A stretch of DNA of 64,000 nt, from contig JAPLCC010000056.1 in NCBI GenBank assembly GCA_026392415.1, positions 124,001 to 188,000 on the forward strand. Direction: 5' to 3'. The position numbers were made by a program, and so were the translations under genes. Below the pieces are notes generated by a model. It was given only the letters and a program-made list of their open reading frames with translations, was not told the origin of the DNA and did no database searches. Every line of letters begins with the position of its first letter. The stretch's first letter is position 1. Origin of the DNA: Propionibacteriales bacterium (GTDB taxonomy: Bacteria > Actinomycetota > Actinomycetes > Propionibacteriales > Nocardioidaceae). Shown here piece by piece: positions 1 to 8,143 of this stretch.

Positions 1-1
1 G

Positions 2-139
2 ATCACCGCGCTCTACCTCGGTCAGGTCGCAGCCGACGTCCCGGTGTCGAGCGTGACCCACAACCAGGTGGTCGAACTGATCACCGCCGGCCGCTCCGGC
101 GATCTCGGCATTCGCGACGTCGCCGCAGCGACGATCTGA
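2..139 (+). CDS. xylG: Sugar (xylose-type) ABC transporter ATP-binding protein, C-terminal end only
   Basis: Only the last 45 codons are inside the window; the open frame enters from the left edge and stops at TGA 137-139. The visible tail (VVELITAGRSGDLGI) matches the C-terminus of the double-ATPase subunit of ribose/xylose-type importers, which energises the permease from the cytoplasmic side. It is followed after 11 bases by the xylH-like permease and lies in a xylose locus, so XylG is the likely identity. The call rests on this short tail and the context; the Walker motifs are outside the window. Confidence 0.75.
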   Translation: MTALYLGQVAADVPVSSVTHNQVVELITAGRSGDLGIRDVAAATI

Positions 140-150
140 GGAGGAGCGCG

Positions 151-1443
151 ATGAGCACCCAGTCCACGTCCCCGGCCCCCTACGCGCCGGGCCCCAGCCT
201 CCCCGAGTCCGACTTCACCGGCGACGGCCACAGCGCAGCCACCATCGGCGACGCGGCCCGCGACTACGTCAACCGCCTTCGCGGCGGCGACATGGGCTCC
301 CTGCCCGCCCTGCTCGGCCTGGCCGTGCTGTTCACGGTCTTCGCCCTGTCGCACGACAAGTTCCTGACGACGTACAACCTCACCAACCTGGTCATCCAGT
401 CCGCATCGATCATCGTGCTGGCGATGGGCCTGGTCTTCGTCCTGCTCCTCGGCGAGATCGACCTGTCCGCCGGTGTCGCCGGCGGCGCCTCCGCGACCAT
501 CACCGCCCTGGCGATCATCGACCACGGCTGGGTCTGGTGGGCCGCGGTCGTGGCCGGACTCGCGATCGGCGTCCTGATCGGACTGACCATCGGCTCGCTG
601 GTGTCCTTCCTCGGCATCCCTTCGTTCGTGGTCACGCTCGCGTTCTTCCTCGCGCTCCAGGCCGTGCCGCTGAAGCTGATCGGCGCGGGAGGCTCGTTGC
701 GCTTCAACAACGAGGTGTTGCGCGGACTGTCGATCAAGAACGTGCCCGTCACGGCCGGGTGGATTGCCGCAGTGGTGCTCGTGGTGGGCTTTGCCGGGCT
801 CAGTCTCTGGCAGCACCGCTCGCGGATGGCCAAGGGCCTGGTCCACAAGCCGACGGCCCTGGTCGCCGTCCAGATCGCCGTGTTCAGCGGCGTCGTCCTC
901 GGCCTGACCTTCATGCTCAGCCAGAACCGCGCCGTCAACCCCGAGATCTTCAACATCAGCGGCATCCCGTGGGTGGCACCGGTGGTGATCGCCCTGCTCC
1001 TGTTCTGGACGTTCGTGCTGACCCGCACCCGTTTCGGACGCCACCTCTACGCCGTCGGCGGCAACGCCGAGGCAGCCCGCCGCGCCGGCATCAACGTCAC
1101 CCGGATGAAGATCGCCGCGTTCGTGATCTGCTCGGGCATGGCGGCCGTCTCCGGCATCCTCGCGGCGTCGTACACGGGGAAGGTCTCGCCCGGTTCAGGT
1201 GGCGGCAACGAGCTGCTCTACGCCGTCGGAGCCGCAGTGATCGGCGGCACGAGCCTGTTCGGTGGCCGCGGCCGCGCCATCGATGCCGTCATCGGCGGCC
1301 TGGTGATCGCCACCATCCCCAACGGACTCGGCCTGCTCGACCAGGCCAGCTACATCAACTTCATCGTGACCGGAGGTGTGCTCCTGCTGGCCGCCAGCGT
1401 GGACGCCGTCTCGCGTCGCCGTCGTTCGGCTTCCGGGGTCTAG
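151..1443 (+). CDS. xylH: Xylose ABC transporter permease
   Basis: A 430-residue integral membrane permease of the branched-chain/ribose/xylose class (BPD_transp_2). About 55 hydrophilic residues at the N-terminus are followed by many hydrophobic segments. The motif EIDLSAGVAGG near residue 95 and the C-terminal cytoplasmic loop GRHLYAVGGNAEAARRAGI are characteristic. It would form the membrane channel for the sugar, energised by the preceding ATPase; the periplasmic binding protein must lie further upstream. The ATG start follows a strong GGAGGAG ribosome site (140-146). The next gene, a ROK regulator, begins 2 bases after the stop, so the three are probably one operon. Xylose as substrate is inferred from xylA/xylB next door. 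Confidence 0.88.
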   Translation: MSTQSTSPAPYAPGPSLPESDFTGDGHSAATIGDAARDYVNRLRGGDMGSLPALLGLAVLFTVFALSHDKFLTTYNLTNLVIQSASIIVLAMGLVFVLLLGEIDLSAGVAGGASATITALAIIDHGWVWWAAVVAGLAIGVLIGLTIGSLVSFLGIPSFVVTLAFFLALQAVPLKLIGAGGSLRFNNEVLRGLSIKNVPVTAGWIAAVVLVVGFAGLSLWQHRSRMAKGLVHKPTALVAVQIAVFSGVVLGLTFMLSQNRAVNPEIFNISGIPWVAPVVIALLLFWTFVLTRTRFGRHLYAVGGNAEAARRAGINVTRMKIAAFVICSGMAAVSGILAASYTGKVSPGSGGGNELLYAVGAAVIGGTSLFGGRGRAIDAVIGGLVIATIPNGLGLLDQASYINFIVTGGVLLLAASVDAVSRRRRSASGV

Positions 1444-1445
1444 AC

Positions 1446-2669
1446 GTGACCGGCGCGCAGCGCGGCACGGGGACCAACCAGGAAGCCGTACGCCGCCACA
1501 ATCTCGGGACCCTGCTCCGCCACGTCCACGACACCAGCGAGGTCTCCCGGGCGGAGCTCACCGGCAGGATGGGGTTGAACCGGTCGACGATCGCCGGCCT
1601 CGTCGGCGAGCTCGACACCCTCGGGCTGATCGAACACGCTTCCCCCGCGACCGAACGCCGTGGCGCCGGTCGTCCATCCGCCGGGGTGCGGATCCCGGAG
1701 GACGGTCCGTACGTCGTGGCCGTCGACCTGGGCGTCGACCATGCCACGGTGGCCCGCGTCGGCCTGGGCGGAACCATCCGCGAACGCGCCAGCGCACCGA
1801 TCCCCGAGGAGACCGAGGCCTGGCAGGTCGGCGCGACCGTCGCCACCCTGATCCGCCAGGTCGTCGCGCTCTCCCCGACGGATGCTCCCCTGCTCGGCAT
1901 CGGCGTCGCCGTTCCCGGTCTCGTACGACGGAGCGACGGCCTCATCCGGCACGCTCCCAACCTCGGCTGGCACGACGTCTCGTTCGGCTCGATCGTGCTC
2001 GCGGCGCTCTCGCTCGACGTACCCATCGGGCTCGGCAACGACGCGGACCTCGGCGCGCTGTCCGAGCACCGTCGTGGCACCGCGAAGAAGATCGACGACC
2101 TGGTCTACCTCTCCGGCAACGTCGGTGTCGGAGCCGGCGTGATCACCGGCGGCCACCGACTGGAAGGCGTCGCCGGGTACGCCGGCGAGGTCGGCCACCT
2201 GTGCCACGACCCTCGCGGACTCCCCTGCCACTGCGGAAGCCGCGGCTGCTGGGAGACGGTGGTCGGCGCCCATGCGATCGCCGAGGCGCTCGACGTCCCC
2301 GCCGACCAGGCGGCCCGACTCGGCACCACGCTCGACGAGATGACGACACCGGTGCGCGAGCTGCGACCCATCGCCACCGAGCTCGGCCGCGGTCTGGCCG
2401 CGGTCGTGAACACCTTCAACCCGAGCGTCGTCATCCTGGGCGGCTACTTCCGGCCCTTGTTCCGACTCTGTCGCTCGGAGGTCACCGCCGGCCTGACCGA
2501 GCGCGCCCTGCGCCCGGCGAACGAGGCCGTGCGCCTGACCCTTCCCGGTCTGGCCAAGGACTCGGTGCTGCTCGGTGCCGCCGAGATGGCCTTCGAACCC
2601 GTCTTCGCCGATCCCGTCGCCAGCCTCGCCGCTGCCGTCACCGACGCCCCCGCCCGCCTCGCTGGATAG
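1446..2669 (+). CDS. ROK-family transcriptional regulator of the xylose operon (XylR-like)
   Basis: A 407-residue protein with an N-terminal winged helix-turn-helix (about 30-62, SRAELTGRMGLNRSTIAGLV) followed by a ROK sugar-kinase-like domain. The zinc/sugar site is seen as GYAGEVGHL followed by CHCGSRGCWET (about 255-275), and the normal ROK C-terminus (DSVLLGAAEMAF) is present. ROK repressors of this layout bind operator DNA and release it on binding sugar. The GTG start lies 2 bases after xylH, arguing for co-transcription. A minus-strand ROK gene converges on it, and the two reading frames overlap antisense at 2444-2669. It likely controls the site at 6386-6406, but which of the two ROK proteins does so cannot be told. 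Confidence 0.85.
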   Translation: MTGAQRGTGTNQEAVRRHNLGTLLRHVHDTSEVSRAELTGRMGLNRSTIAGLVGELDTLGLIEHASPATERRGAGRPSAGVRIPEDGPYVVAVDLGVDHATVARVGLGGTIRERASAPIPEETEAWQVGATVATLIRQVVALSPTDAPLLGIGVAVPGLVRRSDGLIRHAPNLGWHDVSFGSIVLAALSLDVPIGLGNDADLGALSEHRRGTAKKIDDLVYLSGNVGVGAGVITGGHRLEGVAGYAGEVGHLCHDPRGLPCHCGSRGCWETVVGAHAIAEALDVPADQAARLGTTLDEMTTPVRELRPIATELGRGLAAVVNTFNPSVVILGGYFRPLFRLCRSEVTAGLTERALRPANEAVRLTLPGLAKDSVLLGAAEMAFEPVFADPVASLAAAVTDAPARLAG

Positions 2670-3817
2670 CCGAAGTGTGGGGTTTGGTCACGCGAGGTGT
2701 GGGAATTGGCCTCGGTGCCGAGGGCACCGACGTGCAGCTCGGGGCGGCCTCGGCCGCCGAGGGCCACGGCGGTGTCGAGCTCGGCCGCGGCTGGCGCCAG
2801 GACGAGGTCACCCAGCGGCACGAAGTAGCCGCCGAGGACGATCCGCTGCGGGTCGAGCACCCCCGAGACGATGCCGAGGCCACGCCCGAGGTGCTCGCCG
2901 ATCCGGGCGACGCCGACCCTCACGTCCGCGGAGGTCGCTGCGCGCCGAGCCACCTCCTCGGCGGTCTCGCGCGGCGTCCCGCACTCGTCCATGCCGACGG
3001 CCGCGAGCAAGGCATGCAGGCCGACGGACGCCTCCCAACAGCCGGTCCGGCCGCAGCCGCACCGCGCCCCGGTCTCGCCGATCGGCAGGTGGCCGACCTC
3101 GCCCGCAAAGCCCCGGGCGCCCCGCTGCAGCAGCCCGTCGCTGACGATGCCGGCACCGATGCCGACCGTCCCGGTGAGGTACAGCAGGTGGTCGACGCCG
3201 CGACCGGCTCCCAGGCGCAGCTCCGCGAGTGCGCCGCAGTCGGCGTCGTTGACCACCCGGGTCCGGGCCTCCCAGCCGAAGGCACGGTCGACGACATCCG
3301 CCACCCCTGTGCCCGTGAGGTCCAGGTTGGGCGTCCACACCGCGGTCCTGTCGTCGCCGTCGATGAGCCCGGGGAGCGCGACCGCCGCGCCGACCGCATG
3401 CAGGTCGTCCGGCACCAGAGCGGCAGCGACCTCGGCGGCCAGCGCACCGAGGGCTGCCACGACCCCGGACACGTCGAGCACCGGCCGGGTGATCTCCCGC
3501 CGCGGCGTGCCCGCGAGGTCGAGCACGACGGCCGACACGTACTCGACATTGACTTCGAATCCCACCCCGACCGGACGACCGTCGGCGAGCGTCAGCCGTT
3601 GCCCCGGTCGGCCCCGTTCGCCGTTGCGCACCTGGTCCAGCTCGCGCAGTACGCCGGCCTCCTCGAGCCCGCCCGCGATCGTGCCGACGGTCGCCTTGGC
3701 AAGCCCCGTGCGCAGGGCCAGTTCCGCGCGGCTCGCCGGGCCGTCGTACCGCAGCGTGCGGAGCAGGGTTGCCGCGTTCCTCCGCCGCAGCGACTCGGCC
3801 CCTGACGTGTCAGCCAC
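2444..3817 (-). CDS. ROK-family transcriptional regulator with replaced C-terminus
   Basis: The frame begins at GTG 3817, overlapping the end of xylA by 8 bases, and has an N-terminal helix-turn-helix (SRAELALRTGLAKATVGTIA) and a ROK domain with GFAGEVGHL and CGCGRTGCWEA. The family-like sequence stops at LHVGALGTEA (about base 2710). ROK proteins normally continue with an LLGAAA-type helix of 20-30 residues, as the neighbouring ROK protein does. Instead the frame runs on for about 88 codons through a 35-bp tandem repeat and then antisense through the end of the plus-strand ROK gene. The tail resembles no ROK C-terminus, so this is probably a damaged gene. It may still bind DNA, but sugar responsiveness is doubtful. 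It is the last gene of the xylB-xylA operon. Confidence 0.7.
   Translation of the reverse strand: MADTSGAESLRRRNAATLLRTLRYDGPASRAELALRTGLAKATVGTIAGGLEEAGVLRELDQVRNGERGRPGQRLTLADGRPVGVGFEVNVEYVSAVVLDLAGTPRREITRPVLDVSGVVAALGALAAEVAAALVPDDLHAVGAAVALPGLIDGDDRTAVWTPNLDLTGTGVADVVDRAFGWEARTRVVNDADCGALAELRLGAGRGVDHLLYLTGTVGIGAGIVSDGLLQRGARGFAGEVGHLPIGETGARCGCGRTGCWEASVGLHALLAAVGMDECGTPRETAEEVARRAATSADVRVGVARIGEHLGRGLGIVSGVLDPQRIVLGGYFVPLGDLVLAPAAAELDTAVALGGRGRPELHVGALGTEANSHTSRDQTPHFGYPARRAGASVTAAARLATGSAKTGSKAISAAPSSTESLARPGRVRRTASFAGRRARSVRPAVTSERQSRNKGRK
2675..2709. repeat. Short tandem direct repeat at the junction of the two convergent ROK genes
   Basis: Two imperfect copies of GTGTGGGxxTTGG (2675-2687 and 2697-2709) repeat with a 22-bp period and GTCACGCGAG in between. 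The element begins 6 bases after the stop of the plus-strand ROK gene. Its right edge coincides with the point where the minus-strand ROK protein loses family similarity. It may be a copy of a dispersed intergenic repeat; other copies were not noticed in this window. Confidence 0.6.
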
Positions 3818-4973
3818 GTACGCCGTACAGGTGCTCGAGCGCCAGCTGGTCGAGCCGCTCCATTGCGACCTCGCGGGCCGCCAGCGCCTCGATGTCGGGC
3901 AACGGCCACTCCTGCAGCCCACGCCAGCCCTCGCCCGCGTCCAGCGTGGGTACGGCGAGCTCGGGCAGGCCTGCTTCCTCCAGTGCCGCCACGACCTCGG
4001 GGTCGGCGCGGAATGCAAGCACCTTCTCGCGCAGGATCAGGTAGTTGTCGATGCACGCGCGCGCCGAGACCCACACGCCCGCGTCGGTCTCGGGCCGCAC
4101 CGGCTTGTAGTCGAAGTGCACCGGCCCGTCGTACCCTCCGGCGAGCAGGGTGTCGACGACCCAGAAGGCGCCGCGCACGTTGCCCGCACCGAAACGAAGG
4201 TCCTGGTCGTACTTCGGACCGTTCTGGCCGTTGAGGTCGATGTGGAACAGCTTGCCCTGCCACAGGGCCTGGGCGTAGCCGGCCGCGGCGTTGAGGCCGG
4301 CCATCTCCTCGTGCCCGATCTCCGGGTTGACGCCCACGAGCTCGGGACGGTCGAGGGTCTCGATGAAGGCCAGCGCGTGACCGACCGTCGGGAGCAGGAT
4401 GTCACCGCGGGGCTCGTTGGGCTTCGGCTCGATCGCGAAGCGCATGTCGTAGCCCTGATCGGTGACGTACTCGCCCAGGACGTTGAACGCCTCCTGGTAG
4501 CGGTCGAGCGCGACCGGGACGTCCTTGGAAGCGCCGAACTCCGCGCCCTCGCGCCCGCCCCAGCAGACATAGACCTTGGCGCCGAGCTCGGCTGCGAGGT
4601 CGATGTTGCGCATCACCTTGCGGATCGCGAACCGTCGCACGTCGCGGGAGTTGGAGGTGAACCCACCGTCCTTGAAGACGGGGTGCGTGAACAGGTTGGT
4701 GGTGGCCGTGGTGACCACGAGGCCGGTGTCGGCGAGCCCCTTGCGGAAGCGCTCGATGATGGCGTCACGGGCGGTGTCGTCGGACCCGAACGGGATCAGG
4801 TCGTCGTCGTGGAAGTTGACGCCGTAGGCACCGACCTCCGCGAGCTTCTCGAGGGCGTACACGGGGTCCATCGGCGCCCGGGTCGCGTCACCGAACGGGT
4901 CGCGCGCCTGCCAGCCAACGGTCCAGAGCCCGAAGGAGAACTTGTCGGCGGGAGTGGGGGTGGGGCGGGTCAT
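3810..4973 (-). CDS. xylA: Xylose isomerase
   Basis: A 387-residue protein, the usual length of the actinobacterial (class I) enzyme, which isomerises D-xylose to D-xylulose in the cytoplasm. Signature elements are visible in order: NFHDDDLIPF with the catalytic His/Asp near residue 54, the metal-binding EPKPNEPRGDI, NPEIGHEEMAG, and HIDLNGQNGPKYDQDLRFG. The ATG start overlaps the xylB stop (ATGA at 4970-4973), so translation is coupled. The reading frame extends further upstream, but conservation begins at MTRPTPTPADKFSFGLWTVG. The downstream ROK gene starts inside its last codons. Confidence 0.96.
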   Translation of the reverse strand: MTRPTPTPADKFSFGLWTVGWQARDPFGDATRAPMDPVYALEKLAEVGAYGVNFHDDDLIPFGSDDTARDAIIERFRKGLADTGLVVTTATTNLFTHPVFKDGGFTSNSRDVRRFAIRKVMRNIDLAAELGAKVYVCWGGREGAEFGASKDVPVALDRYQEAFNVLGEYVTDQGYDMRFAIEPKPNEPRGDILLPTVGHALAFIETLDRPELVGVNPEIGHEEMAGLNAAAGYAQALWQGKLFHIDLNGQNGPKYDQDLRFGAGNVRGAFWVVDTLLAGGYDGPVHFDYKPVRPETDAGVWVSARACIDNYLILREKVLAFRADPEVVAALEEAGLPELAVPTLDAGEGWRGLQEWPLPDIEALAAREVAMERLDQLALEHLYGVRG

Positions 4974-6376
4974 CGTGATTCCTCTTCTCGGTGGAGGGCA
5001 TCGCGGAGCGCGGCGTAGCGCTCGCGAACGGTGGGATCGGGAGGGCCGGTCAGGGTGCCGGCGGTCAGGAGCGGCCAGGTGGGCGGATGGGGGGTGCCGG
5101 CGAGCGCCCACGCGGCCTGGCGCGCGGCCCCGCGGGCGACGTACTCCCCCTCGTCGGGAAGGACGACGTCGCGGCCCAGCAGGGCGGGTGCGACCGCGCG
5201 TACGGCGAGATTGCGGGCCGCTCCCCCGACGAGCAGGACGCGTCGTGGCTCGACTCCAGTGAGTGCGACCAACGCGTCGACGGCGTCGGCGAGCGAGCAG
5301 AGCAGCGCCTCGACGGCGGCCCGCGCGAGGTCGGCCCGCGTCGTGCCGGGGTGCAGCCCCGACCAGGTGCCGGTGGCGCCCGGCAGGTTCGGAGTGCGTT
5401 CTCCGCCGTAGTAGGGCGAGAACGTGACGCCGCCGGCCCCGGGCGTCGAAGCAATCGCCAGCGCAGCCAGCTCGGCGTGGTCGACCCCGAGCCAGCGGGC
5501 CTGGAGGTCGAGGATCCCGGCAGCGTTCATGGTGGTGACCATCGGCAGGTAGCGCCCGGTCGCATCGGCGAAGCCGGTCACCGTGCCGGTGCCGTCGGCG
5601 ACAGCGCGGGCCGCGATGGTGGAGGCGACGCCCGACGTCCCGATCGAGATCAGCACGTCCTCGGGCCCCAGGTCGAGGCCGAGGGCTGCGCCCATGTTGT
5701 CGCCGGTACCGGCCGCGAGCGGCTTGCCCGCCGTCGTCGTCCCCGCGACGGCCCCCGGCGCCACGACTTCGGGAACCTCGGCATCACGCCCGAGCGCGGC
5801 ACCGAGCAGGTCCGGGCGCCACGCCCCGGCGCCTCCGTCGGCGTGCGCGGAGAAGTAGCCCGTGCCCGAGGCGTCGCCGCGGTCGGTGAACGGCCGCGTG
5901 CCGGGCGCCGCGACGTGCGCCGCCACGTAGTCGTGCGGCAGCAGCACACGGGCAACCCGGGCGGCGTTCTCCGGCTCGTGGTCACGCAGCCAGCGCAGCT
6001 TGGTGCTGGTGAAAGAGGCGACCAGGACGCTGCCGAGGACATCAGCGCACGCCTGCCGCCCGCCGAGTTCGGCGATCAGCGTGTCGGCCGCGCCGGCCGA
6101 CCGGGTGTCATTCCACAACAGCGCGTCGCGCACGGGCGCTCCGGCGTCGTCGAGGACGACCATGCCGTGCTGCTGTCCCGCGATCGCCACGGCGTCCGCC
6201 CGCTCGAGCAGGCCGGTCGTCGCCTCGTCGAAGGCGCGCAACCAGGCCCGCGGGTCGACCTCGGTGCCACGAGGATGGGGCGCCGAGCCGTGGGCGACCA
6301 CCGCCCCGTCGTCGGCATCGACGAGCAGGGCCTTGGTCGATTGGGTGGAGGAGTCCACCCCGAGTACGAGAGGCAC
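4970..6376 (-). CDS. xylB: Xylulokinase
   Basis: A 468-residue FGGY-family carbohydrate kinase that phosphorylates D-xylulose to xylulose 5-phosphate, feeding the pentose phosphate pathway. The N-terminal GVDSSTQSTK phosphate-binding motif, AIAGQQHGMVVLD and the C-terminal GGAARNLAVRAVAPALLG adenosine loop are present. The GTG start at 6376 is fixed by the conserved LGVDSSTQS, which follows almost at once. An AAGAGG sequence abuts the start with practically no spacer, so the message may be leaderless, with a -10-like TACTAAAT just upstream. First gene of the xylB-xylA-ROK operon; a ROK-type operator lies 10 bases upstream. Confidence 0.94.
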   Translation of the reverse strand: MPLVLGVDSSTQSTKALLVDADDGAVVAHGSAPHPRGTEVDPRAWLRAFDEATTGLLERADAVAIAGQQHGMVVLDDAGAPVRDALLWNDTRSAGAADTLIAELGGRQACADVLGSVLVASFTSTKLRWLRDHEPENAARVARVLLPHDYVAAHVAAPGTRPFTDRGDASGTGYFSAHADGGAGAWRPDLLGAALGRDAEVPEVVAPGAVAGTTTAGKPLAAGTGDNMGAALGLDLGPEDVLISIGTSGVASTIAARAVADGTGTVTGFADATGRYLPMVTTMNAAGILDLQARWLGVDHAELAALAIASTPGAGGVTFSPYYGGERTPNLPGATGTWSGLHPGTTRADLARAAVEALLCSLADAVDALVALTGVEPRRVLLVGGAARNLAVRAVAPALLGRDVVLPDEGEYVARGAARQAAWALAGTPHPPTWPLLTAGTLTGPPDPTVRERYAALRDALHREEESR

Positions 6377-6385
6377 ACCTCTTAT

Positions 6386-6406
6386 TTAGTACGAGACTTG
6401 AACTAA
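6386..6406. promoter_or_regulatory. Probable ROK (XylR) operator upstream of xylB
   Basis: A 21-bp dyad, TTAGTAC-N7-GAACTAA, matches in 6 of 7 positions between arms. It fills most of the 31-bp gap between xylB and the DUF4126 gene. Read on the minus strand it overlaps a -10-like TACTAAAT. A/T-rich TTAGT...ACTAA dyads are typical of ROK repressor operators in actinobacteria; assignment to the local ROK proteins is inference. Confidence 0.6.
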
Positions 6407-6407
6407 G

Positions 6408-7028
6408 TCAAGGTCCCGACAAGATCGAGGGCTCGGCCGGCCCACGCCGACGCCGTTCGCGCCACGCGCGGAGTCGTCGCCAGCCACGGCGCACGATGCG
6501 CCAGGCCAACCACAACGTGACCAGCCCGAGGACCAGCAGGACCAGCGCGATCGAGGCCGCGACGTAGGGGTGCTGCACGGCGAACAGGATGACGGCGAGC
6601 ACGGCGACGTCCTCCCCGAGGCTGACGCCGATGTTGGTGAACGGCTCGGGCACCGTGTTCACGGCCATCCGGGTGCCGGTCTTGACCGAGTGCGAGGCCA
6701 GCGCCGTGGAACCACCGACCAGGCCACCGGTGATCTCGTTGAGCGAGCTCGAATCCCCCGCGATCAGGACTCCGACGACACCTCCGACGACGGGCCGGAT
6801 CGCTGTCGAGACCACGTCCCACGCGGAGTCGACGTACGGGATCTTGTCGGCGACGAACTCGAAGGCGTAGAGCAGCGCTGCGACCGCCAGCACCTCCCAG
6901 CGCCCGAGCACGTCAGGAATCTCCTCGACGGAGCCGTATCGGTCCGCCAGACCGAGCACGAGCACCACGAGATAGCTGTTGATCCCGCTGGCCCAGCCGG
7001 ACGAGAACGCCAGCGCGAGTGATTCCAC
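6408..7028 (-). CDS. DUF4126-family integral membrane protein
   Basis: A 206-residue protein with about five or six hydrophobic segments and a basic cytoplasmic tail (RRRLRAWRERRRR). The N-terminal pattern SGWASGINSYLVVLVLGLADRYG and the glycine-rich GGVVGVLIAGDSSSLNEITGGLVGGSTALASHSVKTGTR-type loop are those of DUF4126 proteins, whose function is unknown. The start is GTG at 7028. The gene ends only 31 bases before xylB on the same strand, but the operator in between suggests xylB has its own promoter. Separate metabolic role; nothing ties it to xylose. Confidence 0.7.
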   Translation of the reverse strand: MESLALAFSSGWASGINSYLVVLVLGLADRYGSVEEIPDVLGRWEVLAVAALLYAFEFVADKIPYVDSAWDVVSTAIRPVVGGVVGVLIAGDSSSLNEITGGLVGGSTALASHSVKTGTRMAVNTVPEPFTNIGVSLGEDVAVLAVILFAVQHPYVAASIALVLLVLGLVTLWLAWRIVRRGWRRLRAWRERRRRGPAEPSILSGP

Positions 7029-7152
7029 GAGGTCAGGTTAGAACGGGTGCCTCGGCCCATGCGCCAGCAACAGGAAGTTCCTCATTTTCACCCACAACCC
7101 CCTCACGCCACCACTAGGCTCGCCCCGCCCATCAGCCCCTGGGAGGCCCCCC

Positions 7153-8136
7153 GTGCGTTCACGTCGCATTGCTCGCTCCATCACTGCTCTGGCCATCGTG
7201 GCCGTCGTCGTCTCCGGATGCGGTGGCGGTGATGACGACGCCAAGGACAACAGCAACGAGGACAACAGCTCCCAGAGCGACGGGTCGACCGATGCCGGCG
7301 ACGAGGTCGACGCACCCATGCCCGACCTCACCGGTCTGACCGAGGACGAAGCCCGCACCAAGCTCCTGGAGCTCGGCGTCGACGAGAGCAACATCCTCAC
7401 CGCACCCCAGGAGAGCCTGCTCGCGGCAGGCACGATCGTGGCGCACGTGCCGAGCGCAGGCAGCACCATCACCGGATCGATCACCCTGAAGGTCGCCGGC
7501 CCGGTCGGACCGGTCCCGATGTTCGTGGGCAAGCAGGTCTCCGAGGTGGAGACCTGGGCCAACGACCGGGGCATCACGTTCACCGAGGTGCCGGTGCCCG
7601 ACGCCGACCGCGCCGATGGCGAGGTGGTCGCCACGACCCCGGAGGCGGGCCAGGAGGCCACCTCCGAGATCGAGGTCCAGGTCGCACGGACGCCCAGCAC
7701 CAAGTCGCTCTACCTCACCGAGGACCTCGGCGACTCCTACTGCGGCGCCGAGGCCGGCGAGACGTTCATCGACGGTGACCCCTACGACGGCAGCTTCACC
7801 CAGCCGGACGGCGACAACTGCGTCTTCGAGTTCGACCTCGGCCGGGACTGGAGCCGCCTGACCGGCATCGTCGGCTTCACCGACACCTCTGACAGCGGCA
7901 CCCGGATCCGGGTGCAGATCAAGGTCGACGGCACCTCCAAGGTGAACAAGGTGATCGACTTCGGACAGAAGCCCCTCAAGCTCGACGTCGACGTCTCCGA
8001 CGGACTCCGACTCTCCATCGAGCTCAGCGACGTCTCTGGCTACGGCACCATCGGCTTCGGAAACCTTCAGCTGATCGGCGCGGGAGACATCGACCAGAGT
8101 GACGAAGGAGCCGACGCCGAGGAAGGCCTGGAGTAG
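7153..8136 (+). CDS. PASTA-domain lipoprotein
   Basis: A 327-residue protein that starts at GTG 7153 with an Arg-rich signal peptide and a lipobox-like V-S-G-C (Cys 23), followed by a Gly/Asp/Ser-rich linker. Two PASTA-like domains follow (about 55-117, MPDLTGLTEDEARTKL; about 120-178, VPMFVGKQVSEVETWA), then a beta-rich C-terminal domain of about 130 residues that resembles the NPCBM carbohydrate-binding fold. PASTA domains bind peptidoglycan fragments or beta-lactams, so an outer-membrane-face cell-wall sensor role is plausible but unproven. The lipobox lacks the usual Leu at -3. The next gene starts 7 bases after the stop. Confidence 0.75.
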   Translation: MRSRRIARSITALAIVAVVVSGCGGGDDDAKDNSNEDNSSQSDGSTDAGDEVDAPMPDLTGLTEDEARTKLLELGVDESNILTAPQESLLAAGTIVAHVPSAGSTITGSITLKVAGPVGPVPMFVGKQVSEVETWANDRGITFTEVPVPDADRADGEVVATTPEAGQEATSEIEVQVARTPSTKSLYLTEDLGDSYCGAEAGETFIDGDPYDGSFTQPDGDNCVFEFDLGRDWSRLTGIVGFTDTSDSGTRIRVQIKVDGTSKVNKVIDFGQKPLKLDVDVSDGLRLSIELSDVSGYGTIGFGNLQLIGAGDIDQSDEGADAEEGLE

Positions 8137-8143
8137 AGCGCCC

